From Candidatus Omnitrophota bacterium (GTDB taxonomy: Bacteria; Omnitrophota; Gorgyraeia; 1-14-0-20-64-10), in contig JACOVG010000032.1 in the NCBI GenBank assembly GCA_016177405.1, forward strand, positions 1-58,626: DNA of 58,626 nucleotides. The letters are read 5' to 3'. This document shows positions 43,911 through 52,001 of this stretch, in pieces (the first letter of the stretch is position 1; each line of letters begins with the position of its first letter). The position numbers and the translations under genes were made by a program. A model generated the notes under the pieces. The model saw only the letters and a list, made by a program, of their open reading frames with translations. It had not been told where the DNA came from and did not search any database.

Positions 43911-46016
43911 CTAATGGCCCACCGCTTCGCGGCCCAGCAACTCGGAAACATCCACCGGGCGATTCGAGATTAACCCCTTCTGGTATGCCCTGAAGAAAGC
44001 CGCCACCACGGATGGGTCAAATTGGGTGCCGGAGCAGGCGGAGATCTCCCTAAGAGCCGCCTCATCGGACAGGCGTCTTCGGTAGGGGCGATCGGTGGTC
44101 ATGGCATCGAACGTGTCGGTCACGGCGATGATCCTGGCCATGACGGGAACCTCGCTTCCCCGCAAACGGTCGGGATAGCCCTTGCCGTCAAAACGCTCCT
44201 GGTGGGCCTTCACCGCCTTGGCCACCTCCTCCATCCCCTTGATGGGCTGCAGGATGATCGCCCCGATGATCGGGTGCTCCTGCATCTTGCGCGTTTCGGT
44301 GGGGGTAAGCTTCCCCTTCTTCCGGAGGATCTCATCCGAAACCCCGATCTTGCCGATGTCGTGTAGAAGCGCGGCGATATTGAGCATCTCCTTGAAGCGG
44401 GGGATGGCCGCGATTTCGGGATTCGGCCCCATCTCATCGGCCACCGCCATGGCATACGAGGTGCACCGCTCGGTGTGGCCATGGGTGTAAGGATCTCGGG
44501 CATCCACCGCGGCCGCCAGGGCGATGGCCGTGTGGATGAAGAGGCGGTGCTCCCTCTGGTAAAGATCCTCAATCTGGTGCATCCGGTGGAAGAGCTGCTC
44601 GTAGAGCTGGGCGTTCTCCAGGGCAATCGCCCCCTCGTTGGCCAGCGTGGAAAGGAGATCCACATCCTCCTGGGTGTAGACTTTCCCGGAAAGCTTCTCC
44701 CCCAGCACCAGGAACCCCATCATCCGATCCTTGCTGAAGGCCGGCACGCACAGCTCCGCCTTCAGCCGGACCATCTCGGCCTGAATCTGGGCCAGCGTCC
44801 GGCGCAGAACCAGCCGGTTGTCCGGGAAGAGGGTGTCGCTCTTCAGCCAGTGCTCCACCTCATCGGCCGACAGAGGCTCCTTCTTCTCCTCAAGCCAGGC
44901 CACCAGGGGATTGTCCCGGTCCATCTGAAGGGGGAAGGGAAGCTTGGCTCTTCCCCGCGTGACCTTGAGGGTGTAGTGGTCGCCGGCGCGGTGCAGGATC
45001 GCCACATGGGTCACCCGGACGCGCATCCCGATGAAGTGGGCCATCAACTGAAGGAGGCGCTCGACCGACGTCACCTTGCTCATCCCCTTGGAGGCCTCTT
45101 TGAGGGTCTTCTGCCACTCGTATTTCCTCTGGAAAAGGAGCCGGTCGGTCAGGCGGGTGAGCCACGTGTCCAGGGGCCTGACCAGCCCCGTCACAATGCT
45201 CAACGCCACGACGCACATCCAAAGGACCCGCTTGTCCAGCGACTGCGGCCCGTAAAAAAGGAGCTGGCCCAAGAAGACCACCACCACCACGAACAGCCCC
45301 ACCAGGATCGAGTAGAGACTGGTGTAGATCAGGGTGTTCTTCACCACAATCGAAACATCCATCAGCCGCCAGCGCACGATGGCGTAGCCGATCAAGGCGT
45401 AAAAAACCAGAAGCCCCTGCCCCACCGGCGCCATCGGAATGCCGACCGCCAGGGGCATCATGGACAGGAAGGAGGCCAGCCCGATGAGCGAAGCCAAAAC
45501 CACGTAGAGAAGCTGGTTGCGCTTGTACCCCACCTGCGTCCGGTACTCCTTCAACAGCAGACCGATCGCGTAGAGGAAAAGCCCGGCAAACCAGAGGGCG
45601 AAGAAGCCGTAGAAAGGCCCGGCCACCCCATAGAAGCGAAAGGGCGGCTCGGTTTGAAGATCCCGGATCATCAAGGGGGTCAGCGACAGCAAGACCATGA
45701 GGCCCGCCGCTCTCTCGTTCCAAGCCAAAACCCCAGGCCGCTTGCCGTGGCCGTTGAGCAAGGCCAGGGTGAACCGAAGGAAAAGAACAGGGATAAGCCC
45801 AAAGATCGCCTGGGCGGTCCTGGCCCACACAAACCCCCAGCCCATCGAGGGCGAAAGAATCATAAAGCCGGTGGCCAAGGCCCACAGGGAGGTCGCCAGC
45901 GACAGGTGCAGCCACGTCTGGTTCATCAGGCCGGCTCGGTTCTTCGCGTAGACGAAGAAACCGACCCCCAGGCTCGTCAGCGCCACCGCGAACAACCCCC
46001 AGTTGCCGAAGGTCAT
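43911..46016 (-). CDS. 7TM-GAF-HD-GYP c-di-GMP phosphodiesterase
   Basis: 701 aa. Residues 1-250 hold about seven hydrophobic helices of the histidine-kinase N-terminal 7TM type. Residues 300-480 are a GAF domain (AELCVPAFSKDRMMGFLVLGEKLSG). Residues 500-680 are HD-GYP with HTERC, LLHDIGKIGVSD and DGKGYP; the usual HHE pair reads HQE, so one histidine is replaced by Gln. It lies downstream of three response regulators and before two PilZ genes. Its ATG overlaps the previous stop. Confidence 0.88.
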   Translation of the reverse strand: MTFGNWGLFAVALTSLGVGFFVYAKNRAGLMNQTWLHLSLATSLWALATGFMILSPSMGWGFVWARTAQAIFGLIPVLFLRFTLALLNGHGKRPGVLAWNERAAGLMVLLSLTPLMIRDLQTEPPFRFYGVAGPFYGFFALWFAGLFLYAIGLLLKEYRTQVGYKRNQLLYVVLASLIGLASFLSMMPLAVGIPMAPVGQGLLVFYALIGYAIVRWRLMDVSIVVKNTLIYTSLYSILVGLFVVVVVFLGQLLFYGPQSLDKRVLWMCVVALSIVTGLVRPLDTWLTRLTDRLLFQRKYEWQKTLKEASKGMSKVTSVERLLQLMAHFIGMRVRVTHVAILHRAGDHYTLKVTRGRAKLPFPLQMDRDNPLVAWLEEKKEPLSADEVEHWLKSDTLFPDNRLVLRRTLAQIQAEMVRLKAELCVPAFSKDRMMGFLVLGEKLSGKVYTQEDVDLLSTLANEGAIALENAQLYEQLFHRMHQIEDLYQREHRLFIHTAIALAAAVDARDPYTHGHTERCTSYAMAVADEMGPNPEIAAIPRFKEMLNIAALLHDIGKIGVSDEILRKKGKLTPTETRKMQEHPIIGAIILQPIKGMEEVAKAVKAHQERFDGKGYPDRLRGSEVPVMARIIAVTDTFDAMTTDRPYRRRLSDEAALREISACSGTQFDPSVVAAFFRAYQKGLISNRPVDVSELLGREAVGH

Positions 46017-46855
46017 GCCTTCCTGGCCTTCTCCTGGAGTTCCAGGGCCGCCTTGCGGATCACCTCACCCAGCCGGGCCAAACCCGCCTGGGTGAAGCTC
46101 TCATTGAAAACCATCTTCACCCCTCGCTCGCTCAAATCGTCCACCTCCACGCTCTGCTTGGCCGGCAGGCCGGGCTTCGAACCATGGATGATCAGCTCCT
46201 TGGGCCTCTCGGGCATCGCCATCGCCTTCAGCACCAGGTCCCCGGCCAACCCCAGCATGGCCAAATCCACCAGGAGGATGTCCGGCTTAAAACTCCTTAT
46301 CTTCTCCTGCGCCTCCTCGGTGGAGGTGGCGCAGGCCACCTCATACTCTCCCCCCGCCTTCTCCGGGCTGCCGAAGAAAACCTCCTTCAGCTGGTAGGTG
46401 TATTCCGAGGGCTCCACAAAGAGGAGCCGGGCCCTGGGTCTTGGCCCTTGATCAAGCCGCGGCACTTCGCGGATGGGCGGCTGGATCTTCGCCCTTCCCT
46501 CCAACGCCTCCTCCACCGTCCGGGTCAGCGCCTCAATCCCGAAGGGCTTGATCAGGAAGCCGTCCACCCCCAGCTTTTCCACGACCTCCCGGAATTGGTC
46601 GTCGTACGCGGTCACCACGATCACCTTGGTGCCGGGGCTCTGGGCATGGATGAATTTGAGGACCTCCACCCCGTTGACCCCCGGCATCTTGAGATCGAGC
46701 AGGACCAGGTCTATGGCATGCTGACGGAGGGCGCGCATCGCGGCCAGGCCATCCAGGGCCGTCAGCATCTCGTAGCCCTTGTTCAGGAAATAGGCGTTCA
46801 GGGCAAAGGCCACCTCCGGCTCATCGTCCACCACCAAAACCCGCTTAGTGGCCAT
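46013..46855 (-). CDS. response regulator with two receiver domains
   Basis: 280 aa. The first receiver (1-120) has the acidic pair VVDDE, phosphoacceptor Asp in VLLDLKMPG, VTAYD and KPF. The second (about 140-270) keeps ILLVDLAMLG but its acidic pair is FVEPSE and no conserved Lys is clear, so it may not be phosphorylated. There is no output domain. It is co-translated with the HD-GYP gene (ATGA), its likely target. Confidence 0.85.
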   Translation of the reverse strand: MATKRVLVVDDEPEVAFALNAYFLNKGYEMLTALDGLAAMRALRQHAIDLVLLDLKMPGVNGVEVLKFIHAQSPGTKVIVVTAYDDQFREVVEKLGVDGFLIKPFGIEALTRTVEEALEGRAKIQPPIREVPRLDQGPRPRARLLFVEPSEYTYQLKEVFFGSPEKAGGEYEVACATSTEEAQEKIRSFKPDILLVDLAMLGLAGDLVLKAMAMPERPKELIIHGSKPGLPAKQSVEVDDLSERGVKMVFNESFTQAGLARLGEVIRKAALELQEKARKA

Positions 46856-47201
46856 TGAGCGCCCTCACCACCTCATCCAGATCCTCCACCTTCACCGGCT
46901 TGTGCAGCACCTTCACCGCCCCCAGCCGCAGGCAGTCGGCCTCCAGGTTCTCCTGGCTGATGCCGGTCACCACCACCGTGGTCAGCCCCGGCATCATCTC
47001 CTTGGCCTTCTCCATGATCTCAAAACCGGAAAGCCCCTTCATCTTAAGGTCCAACAGCATCAGCTCAGGCTTGCAGGCCTTGATCAAGGCCAGCGCCTCG
47101 TGCCCGCCCTTGGCCGTCAGTACCTCGTGCCCCCGGGCCGAGAAATAAAACTCCATTCCCTCCAGGGCATCCGCCTCATCATCCACAATCAGGAGTTTCA
47201 T
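46845..47201 (-). CDS. single-domain response regulator
   Basis: 118 aa CheY-like receiver. IVDDE, LLDLKMKG (phosphoacceptor Asp), VVTG and HKPV are all in place. It overlaps the following gene by 11 nt and the previous one by 4 nt. The cognate kinase is not in the window. Confidence 0.88.
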   Translation of the reverse strand: MKLLIVDDEADALEGMEFYFSARGHEVLTAKGGHEALALIKACKPELMLLDLKMKGLSGFEIMEKAKEMMPGLTTVVVTGISQENLEADCLRLGAVKVLHKPVKVEDLDEVVRALNGH

Positions 47202-47566
47202 CCCAGCACTTCCCGTATCGCCCCCTCCACCACCGATAGCGGCACCGGTTTGGCCAACAGCTTCGCCGCCCCATAACCCTCCACCGCCTGCTCCACCGTG
47301 TCGCCGGTCAGTCCGGTCACCACGATCACCTTGGGCGGCGCCTTCTCCTTCTTCAGCTCATGCAAGAAGGACAGCCCCCCCTGATTCGGCATCCGCAGGT
47401 CCAGCACCACCACCTGGGGCGGCTTGGGGCTCTCCCGAAATTCCTTCAGCCCCTGCTGGCCGTCCATGGCCACCACCACGTGGAATCCCCTGGCCTCCAG
47501 GTAGTAGCGCAGCCCCACCCGGATCTCGGTATCATCGTCCACAATCATCACAATGGGTTTGTTCAC
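47198..47566 (-). CDS. single-domain response regulator
   Basis: 122 aa CheY-like receiver: IVDDDTE, VVLDLRMPN, VVTGL and AKPVP. First standard gene of the long minus-strand operon. Its GTG start overlaps the stop of the 48-aa leader ORF (GTGA), so its translation is probably coupled to that ORF. No ribosome site of its own is evident. Confidence 0.88.
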   Translation of the reverse strand: MNKPIVMIVDDDTEIRVGLRYYLEARGFHVVVAMDGQQGLKEFRESPKPPQVVVLDLRMPNQGGLSFLHELKKEKAPPKVIVVTGLTGDTVEQAVEGYGAAKLLAKPVPLSVVEGAIREVLG

Positions 47567-47709
47567 GGCCGGGGGGCATCCAATAAAAAAACGTCTATGG
47601 AAAGCCCATAGACGTTAATCCCCTCGCTTGCTCGGGGAGTTACAAAACCAACGCGGCTTGCTCCGCTTTTTTCATCATACCTGCTTGAGCGATCCGACGA
47701 TCCCTCCAT
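47563..47709 (-). CDS. 48-aa leader ORF reading through a terminator
   Basis: Not in the ORF track. The ATG at 47709 is preceded by AAGGAGGTGG, the best ribosome site in this half of the window. The frame stays open for 48 codons, crosses the full terminator hairpin at 47584-47616 and ends in TGA overlapping the response-regulator GTG. The peptide (starts MEGSSDRSS) has no obvious domain and no run of one amino acid. GAGCAAGC occurs twice in the ORF. Ribosomes on this ORF would disturb the hairpin, so it fits translation-dependent antitermination; inference only. Confidence 0.6.
   Translation of the reverse strand: MEGSSDRSSRYDEKSGASRVGFVTPRASEGINVYGLSIDVFLLDAPRP
47584..47616 (-). terminator. 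intrinsic terminator inside the leader of the signalling operon
   Basis: A perfect 11-bp stem on the minus strand, AACGTCTATGG / CCATAGACGTT with a 5-nt loop, followed by TTTTT. It lies about 130 nt after the predicted start and 18 nt before the first response-regulator gene. It would stop most transcripts unless prevented. Confidence 0.8.
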
Positions 47710-47731
47710 CGGACCACCTCCTTCCTCTAAA

Positions 47732-47782
47732 ATAGAGGAATGATGGCACGATCACTATAGAATCCCCCGCCCCAAAAGTCAA
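47732..47782 (-). promoter_or_regulatory. promoter of the signalling/repair operon and adjacent hairpin
   Basis: Minus-strand TTGACT (47777-47782), 17 nt, TATAGT (47754-47759). A perfect 8-bp hairpin TTCCTCTA-TTT-TAGAGGAA (47732-47750) begins at about the transcription start, directly before the ribosome site of the leader ORF. Confidence 0.7.
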
Positions 47783-47795
47783 ACGGATTGTGTTC

Positions 47796-48776
47796 CTATT
47801 TCTCCTCTTTTTGAAGAGCCTGCAAAAGGGTTGCCCGAGTCTTCTCTTGTTGACCCAGCATAACCCGGGAAAGCTCGGTTTCCTCCACCACGTAGTCCAG
47901 CACTTTCGCCTCATCAAGAGCTTGGTAGCCAAGCCGGCGTTCGCGCCTCTGCCAAAAACCGAGGATGTGGCCTGCTCCGGCACCGATGTAACTGCCATAG
48001 GGCAATCCCGCCTGCCCGCCTCCGTAGGTCCCAAAAGCCGGGTAGAGGGTCGAATAGGCGTGCAATTCGCCCTCCCGGTCCTTCTGCTCTTTCAGGTGTT
48101 GGATGGCAAGGTCAGAGGCGGTTTGCTCTTGGCTAAGCTCGATGGGAACCAAGACCCGCCCCACCGCGTAGAGCCCGGGAGACGGGTTCTGGGAAAAATC
48201 CACCGCATGGCCTGCTTCGTGAAGGGCAATGGCGGAGTCGTCGGAAAAGAGGTGGATCGTGTTGGTATAGGGGTTGTAGTGATCTCCCCCTAACACCCGG
48301 CCGGTGAGGGAAGACCACAGGGTGACTGGGATTCCGGGAAAGACCCGGAAATACCACTCCACCCGTTTGTTCTGAGTCAGCCGCTTAAGCTCTCCGAAGG
48401 GAGTCCATTGGTTGATTCTTACCTTTACGTCCTTCGCGGCTTCCGGGTGAGCGGCTAGGAATTTCTTGAGGGACGCCTCTGTCTTTTCCGAAACGCTGTG
48501 GCTGTCTACCTTGGAGTTAAGGAGAATTAACTTTTTGGGCAGGCTTAGCAAATTGCCGAGAGCGTCCAGAACCCACACGGGACGCCCCCGTTCAATCTGC
48601 GGAGAGACCGCTCGTTGATCAGCTTCCTCTGCCCAAAGGGACGAGCCGCAGATTACAAAAGACAGGCCCAGGCAGAGGAACAGGCCTAGGTTCTTCTGAG
48701 TTCTCCTATGCCGCCAGACCGTTTCGAGCGATCTTCTGCCTGGTTTTTTCTGGTAACCGTTCCAGGTCCACGACAA
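47796..48776 (-). CDS. secreted HExxH putative metalloprotease
   Basis: 326 aa. A hydrophobic segment (about 30-48, LGLFLCLGLSFVICGSSLWA) is a likely signal peptide. The zinc motif is ALHEAGHAVDFSQ near residue 185. The surroundings (NPYTNTIHLFSDDSAIALHEAGH) resemble gluzincin-like or peptidase-fold proteins, but I do not recognise the family. The C-terminal 70 residues are Gly-rich then charged. The tracked start is TTG with GGAG 10 nt upstream, overlapping the previous lipoprotein gene by 71 nt; a shorter form is possible. Last gene of the lipoprotein cluster. Confidence 0.7.
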   Translation of the reverse strand: MSWTWNGYQKKPGRRSLETVWRHRRTQKNLGLFLCLGLSFVICGSSLWAEEADQRAVSPQIERGRPVWVLDALGNLLSLPKKLILLNSKVDSHSVSEKTEASLKKFLAAHPEAAKDVKVRINQWTPFGELKRLTQNKRVEWYFRVFPGIPVTLWSSLTGRVLGGDHYNPYTNTIHLFSDDSAIALHEAGHAVDFSQNPSPGLYAVGRVLVPIELSQEQTASDLAIQHLKEQKDREGELHAYSTLYPAFGTYGGGQAGLPYGSYIGAGAGHILGFWQRRERRLGYQALDEAKVLDYVVEETELSRVMLGQQEKTRATLLQALQKEEK

Positions 48777-49191
48777 AAAGAAGATCTCCTTTCGTGTCCT
48801 TCAGGGAGGCGCCCATTCGGTCCAGGGCCATGGTCACTTCGTCGGGAGTGAGTTTATAGGCCGAGCCACTGGCAAAATCAATGACAATCCCAACGATGCC
48901 TCCGAACAGGATGTTCCCGAACAGCCAGCCGTCTACCGTCCGCCGCAGGGAAACCTCCACCGGCTTGTAGCCTTGCTTCTCGAAGGTCAGCACGTAGCCA
49001 ACCTCTTTCCGGTTGAGGGACAGAACCCCTGGAGTTGTCGTTGCCATGCTGTTGAGGTTGACCCGAACCACCGCGCCCGAGGGACTGGACATCACCCGTA
49101 CACTCTGCTGGGAGCCGTGAATGATGCTGGCGCATCCCGCAAGCAGCGCAGCCACTAGAACGAGTGTCGTTGGACGAATGAAGCGCTTCAT
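48706..49191 (-). CDS. PEGA-like lipoprotein
   Basis: 161 aa. Signal with lipobox LLAGC (Cys near 20). Residues 30-85 form a PEGA-type beta domain (SSPSGAVVRVN, TTPGVLSL, FEKQGYKP). A membrane-like Gly/Ile segment FGNILFGGIVGIVIDF follows, then a charged C-terminus. The combination is common in uncharacterised outer-membrane lipoproteins. Its stop region overlaps the metalloprotease start and its ATG overlaps the upstream stop. Confidence 0.78.
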   Translation of the reverse strand: MKRFIRPTTLVLVAALLAGCASIIHGSQQSVRVMSSPSGAVVRVNLNSMATTTPGVLSLNRKEVGYVLTFEKQGYKPVEVSLRRTVDGWLFGNILFGGIVGIVIDFASGSAYKLTPDEVTMALDRMGASLKDTKGDLLFVVDLERLPEKTRQKIARNGLAA

Positions 49192-49868
49192 CTTACCTCC
49201 TCTTGATTTGTCACGGCGTTTGTCTGTCCGGAAGCCAGTTGCTGGAGCGCGCTGGAGATGGCCCCCCGGCTGGAAATGTGCTGGACCGCGTCGTGGATGG
49301 CCTCGCCTACCAGTTGCCCGGTTGCTGCCGGGGCCGCGAAGGTGTTAATCCGGCGCTGAACCTGCCCAGCCACAGAATCCCGCTCGAGGACCTTGCCCTG
49401 GCTGTCGTAGAGAGTCCCGCCCAGGACAACCTTTGCGGTGGGGGGGTCCATCAGGGCGTCGAAAGATTCCACCGAGATGGATTGAATCGAGACGGCAAGC
49501 ACCCCCCGCGCGCCGTACTCGGCCGCCGCCCGCGCGAATGATTCGGGCGAGTCACCTGCGGAAACGTTCCCCAAGACTCCATTCATCTCTTGGTCATACA
49601 GCGCCACCACAAGCTCTCTCCCAACAAGCTGGGAGGGATCTTCATCCATCTTCAACTGCAAAGCGGAGATGGAGCCCAGCCGTTTTTTGTCCGCCCGCTC
49701 ATCCGAAGGGCGGGCCACCACCACCGTGATCGCTTTGGAACTGGGGCTGAAGGAATAGACGTCCGGCCCCTGCGGCAGCGTTGCCACCGCCGTCGCGCAC
49801 CCGGAAAGCAGTGCTGCCGTCGTGAACACCGTCAGAACTCTTGGCACGCTCTTCATGGATTGCCTCAT
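49188..49868 (-). CDS. lipoprotein of unknown function
   Basis: 226 aa. Signal peptide and lipobox LLSGC (Cys 24). The mature part reads like a soluble alpha/beta domain (ITVVVARPSDERADKKRLGSI, YGARGVLAVSIQSI) and ends in a helix. ATG at 49868 or 49856. It lies head-to-tail between two other lipoproteins with overlapping or abutting ends, so the four are probably one unit. No catalytic motif is recognised. Confidence 0.7.
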   Translation of the reverse strand: MRQSMKSVPRVLTVFTTAALLSGCATAVATLPQGPDVYSFSPSSKAITVVVARPSDERADKKRLGSISALQLKMDEDPSQLVGRELVVALYDQEMNGVLGNVSAGDSPESFARAAAEYGARGVLAVSIQSISVESFDALMDPPTAKVVLGGTLYDSQGKVLERDSVAGQVQRRINTFAAPAATGQLVGEAIHDAVQHISSRGAISSALQQLASGQTNAVTNQEEVR

Positions 49869-50330
49869 CTACTCCTCTTGTTTTGAGAGATCGACGACAT
49901 CCACAACCCTGTCGTTTTCGTCATACGTGACCTCAAAGGACATCTTTGTTCCGTCAAAAACCATTTCAGTTGGAGTCCCTATAACCTCCCACAGACCCAG
50001 GGTGAAGATGTCCGCAGCTCCATGAAAAAGAGCTCGGCCCCCCTTTGCGACTTTACTATAACCTTGCCTGAAGGAGAAGACGTCCACTCTTTTTCCGTTC
50101 CTCATGTCGGTTAAAACCGGCGGACCCAGTTCCGCCGTAAGCAAGCTTCGGGGCTTCCCGTAGCTTAAAACGGACAGATCCTTTCTGGGCGGCTGTTTGG
50201 CAGCCATAAACACGGCGCAACCGGCGCTGGTGAGGACGAGGGCCAAGCAAGACGCGAAAGCCACAAACCGTTGAGGAAGCAGTTTAATCGAATTCCTCCC
50301 TGTTATATCAAGAACGCGCAAGGCGGACAA
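49869..50330 (-). CDS. lipoprotein of unknown function
   Basis: 153 aa. An N-terminal hydrophobic stretch ends in TSAGC, a lipobox. Mature features: YGKPRSLLTAELGPPVLT near the start, FTLGLWEVIGTPTE in the middle, and a short strand pair FEVTYDENDRVVDVV at the end. This arrangement recurs in small outer-membrane assembly-like lipoproteins, but I cannot name the family. Directly upstream of the previous lipoprotein. Confidence 0.7.
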   Translation of the reverse strand: MSALRVLDITGRNSIKLLPQRFVAFASCLALVLTSAGCAVFMAAKQPPRKDLSVLSYGKPRSLLTAELGPPVLTDMRNGKRVDVFSFRQGYSKVAKGGRALFHGAADIFTLGLWEVIGTPTEMVFDGTKMSFEVTYDENDRVVDVVDLSKQEE

Positions 50331-50344
50331 ACGGTTCCCCCCGC

Positions 50345-50734
50345 TTATTGATTAAGTAGAACCTCCAATGTATCCAGGAAGCGGGACTCCCAGTTCTCGG
50401 CAAAAATGTTGGTGGCCATCACTTTTCTCGATATGACCTCTACTCGGGTGGAGGAAGTGTCGATCCTCTCAACGAAGACTGCCACCCTCTCTCCCCAACT
50501 AAAAGCGCTGATTCCTGTCTCGGCAAGAAGATATCCCTGTTTCTGATTCGACTCGGCGATGCCCAGCTGGAGGAGCTTGAGCGTTTGGTTTGCTTTTTTC
50601 CACACCGTTTCAAAGGGTGCTTGATAAACGCGCGACGACCCCCTTCCCCTCTCTCCTCGAACGGAAGTGAGTGTCGCGCACCCGCAGAGCAAGAGCACCA
50701 TCGGCAAAAATATCCAAGCTACTCCGCCCCGCAT
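50345..50734 (-). CDS. small lipoprotein
   Basis: 129 aa from the ATG at 50734, which has GAGGAAAC 5 nt upstream; the tracked start 14 codons earlier lacks this. MRGGVAWIFLPMVLLLCGC is a lipoprotein signal. The mature domain (APFETVWKKANQTLKLL, YLLAETGISAFSWGERVAVFVE) resembles the DUF3568/BamC-like fold of small lipoproteins. No catalytic residues are apparent. Confidence 0.7.
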   Translation of the reverse strand: MRGGVAWIFLPMVLLLCGCATLTSVRGERGRGSSRVYQAPFETVWKKANQTLKLLQLGIAESNQKQGYLLAETGISAFSWGERVAVFVERIDTSSTRVEVISRKVMATNIFAENWESRFLDTLEVLLNQ

Positions 50735-50790
50735 TTTATGTTTCCTCACTTGAAAACTATCGGCGCATTTCATCATTTTCTTTTTGGGGT

Positions 50791-51612
50791 CTAGAACCGG
50801 TAGCTCCCGACGGCGCTGACGGCCGTCTCGTCCACAAATCGGCCTTCCACGCCCAAGAGCCAGTCTTCCTTGAATTGGATGGAAAGACCCGCCACCACGC
50901 CGGCATGGTCGTCGGAGCGCCAGCCGGACTCCGAGAGATCGTCCGCCGCCGTGAGATTGATGTCCAGGTCATTCTCCTCGGCCGTCATCTGGGACCACCG
51001 GCCCCCCAGGTAAGGGGTGACCTGCCAATCCCCGTAACCGAATTCAAGCGTCCGGCCTATCGTGAAGGCGGCGTGGTAAGCCCTCGCTCGAACATTGCCC
51101 GTGGTGGTGGAAAAGGTCCCGTTGATGGAGCCGCTCCACTGGTTAAGGTCGCTCTCCCACTGAACGAATTGCGCGTCCATCTTGATCTTAAGGTCCCAAA
51201 ATTCTTCCAAGAAATCCTGCTGGGCGCTGATGCCTCCCCCGTACATGAAACCAAAATCGAAATCCTCCTTCACCAGCTCAAGGGTTCTGTTGTCGGTGCT
51301 CTCCAGCTCCAGATCGGCCACGCCCGCCAAGGCGTAAAGCTCCACGGGGGCCGCCGGGCTGTAGCTTATCCGGGCCGCGTGCGACTGCCCGGAATTCTCC
51401 TGGGAGCCGATGCCGCCGGGAACGGTCAAATCCCTGTCAAAAACAAAGTCGCTCTCCACCCCCACGCGAATCCTGTAGAAATCCTCCAGTTCCTCCTCAT
51501 CGCTTTGGGCCTTCACGATGGGTCCCCCCACCATCCCCGCGAAAGCCGCCTGCGCCATGAGCAGATTCAGCCCCGTGATAACCAAAAACAATGCCAGTAT
51601 TTTTCCACGCAT
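50791..51612 (-). CDS. outer-membrane beta-barrel protein
   Basis: 273 aa from the ATG at 51612 with GGGGAGGG upstream. Signal peptide MRGKILALFLVITGL to about AFAG (residue 25). The mature part has alternating strands with aromatic girdles (RIRVGVESDFVF, FGFMYGGGISA, WQVTPYLGGRWS) and ends in Phe after GSYR, the usual barrel C-terminus. Residue count suits an 8-12 strand barrel. The family is not recognised. It is next to the lipoprotein genes and may be their partner. Confidence 0.78.
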   Translation of the reverse strand: MRGKILALFLVITGLNLLMAQAAFAGMVGGPIVKAQSDEEELEDFYRIRVGVESDFVFDRDLTVPGGIGSQENSGQSHAARISYSPAAPVELYALAGVADLELESTDNRTLELVKEDFDFGFMYGGGISAQQDFLEEFWDLKIKMDAQFVQWESDLNQWSGSINGTFSTTTGNVRARAYHAAFTIGRTLEFGYGDWQVTPYLGGRWSQMTAEENDLDINLTAADDLSESGWRSDDHAGVVAGLSIQFKEDWLLGVEGRFVDETAVSAVGSYRF

Positions 51613-51731
51613 CCCCGAATGCCCTCCCCTGGGTTCGCTATCCAAGGGATACCTTACCAAGTACCCCATACGCGATCAAGACAAACTCTTGCAGGAGAGA
51701 GAAACAGCGAGAAGAATCTAGATGGTACCGT

Positions 51732-51998
51732 TCACGTCCCCCTACTACTCTTGGCGCCTTGGCGATGGGAAAGGCGAACCACACCACGGCCTATTCCGTA
51801 AAGGATCAAGCCATAACCGATCAGGCCAATCAAGCGGATGAAGTCCACGAAGATCCAGCCGAAGCGCCAGAGGGAGCTACCGCGCTCAACAGTTCCAAGC
51901 CACGGTTGGAGGATTTTGACGGAGATGAAGCCGGTGGCGAAGGCGATGAAAATACCGAGCAGGACGGGAGACATGCGTCCGCGAGAGGGCGTTGTCAT
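51732..51998 (-). CDS. small two-helix membrane protein
   Basis: 88 aa with two hydrophobic helices (about 10-26 and 45-70), a short basic N-terminus and a basic C-terminus. It starts 3 nt after the zinc-ribbon gene stop, so it is cotranscribed with the toxin and candidate immunity genes. No family recognised. It might assist immunity at the membrane; this is a guess. Confidence 0.6.
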   Translation of the reverse strand: MTTPSRGRMSPVLLGIFIAFATGFISVKILQPWLGTVERGSSLWRFGWIFVDFIRLIGLIGYGLILYGIGRGVVRLSHRQGAKSSRGT

Positions 51999-52001
51999 TG
52001 G

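Noticed and set aside
44475-46397. 640-aa plus-strand ORF
   Set aside because: Shadow of the 7TM-GAF-HD-GYP gene, with His/Gly/Gln-rich nonsense composition.
47563-47750. c-di-GMP riboswitch in the leader of the signalling operon
   Set aside because: None of the GEMM core elements could be found; leader ORF plus terminator explains the region better.
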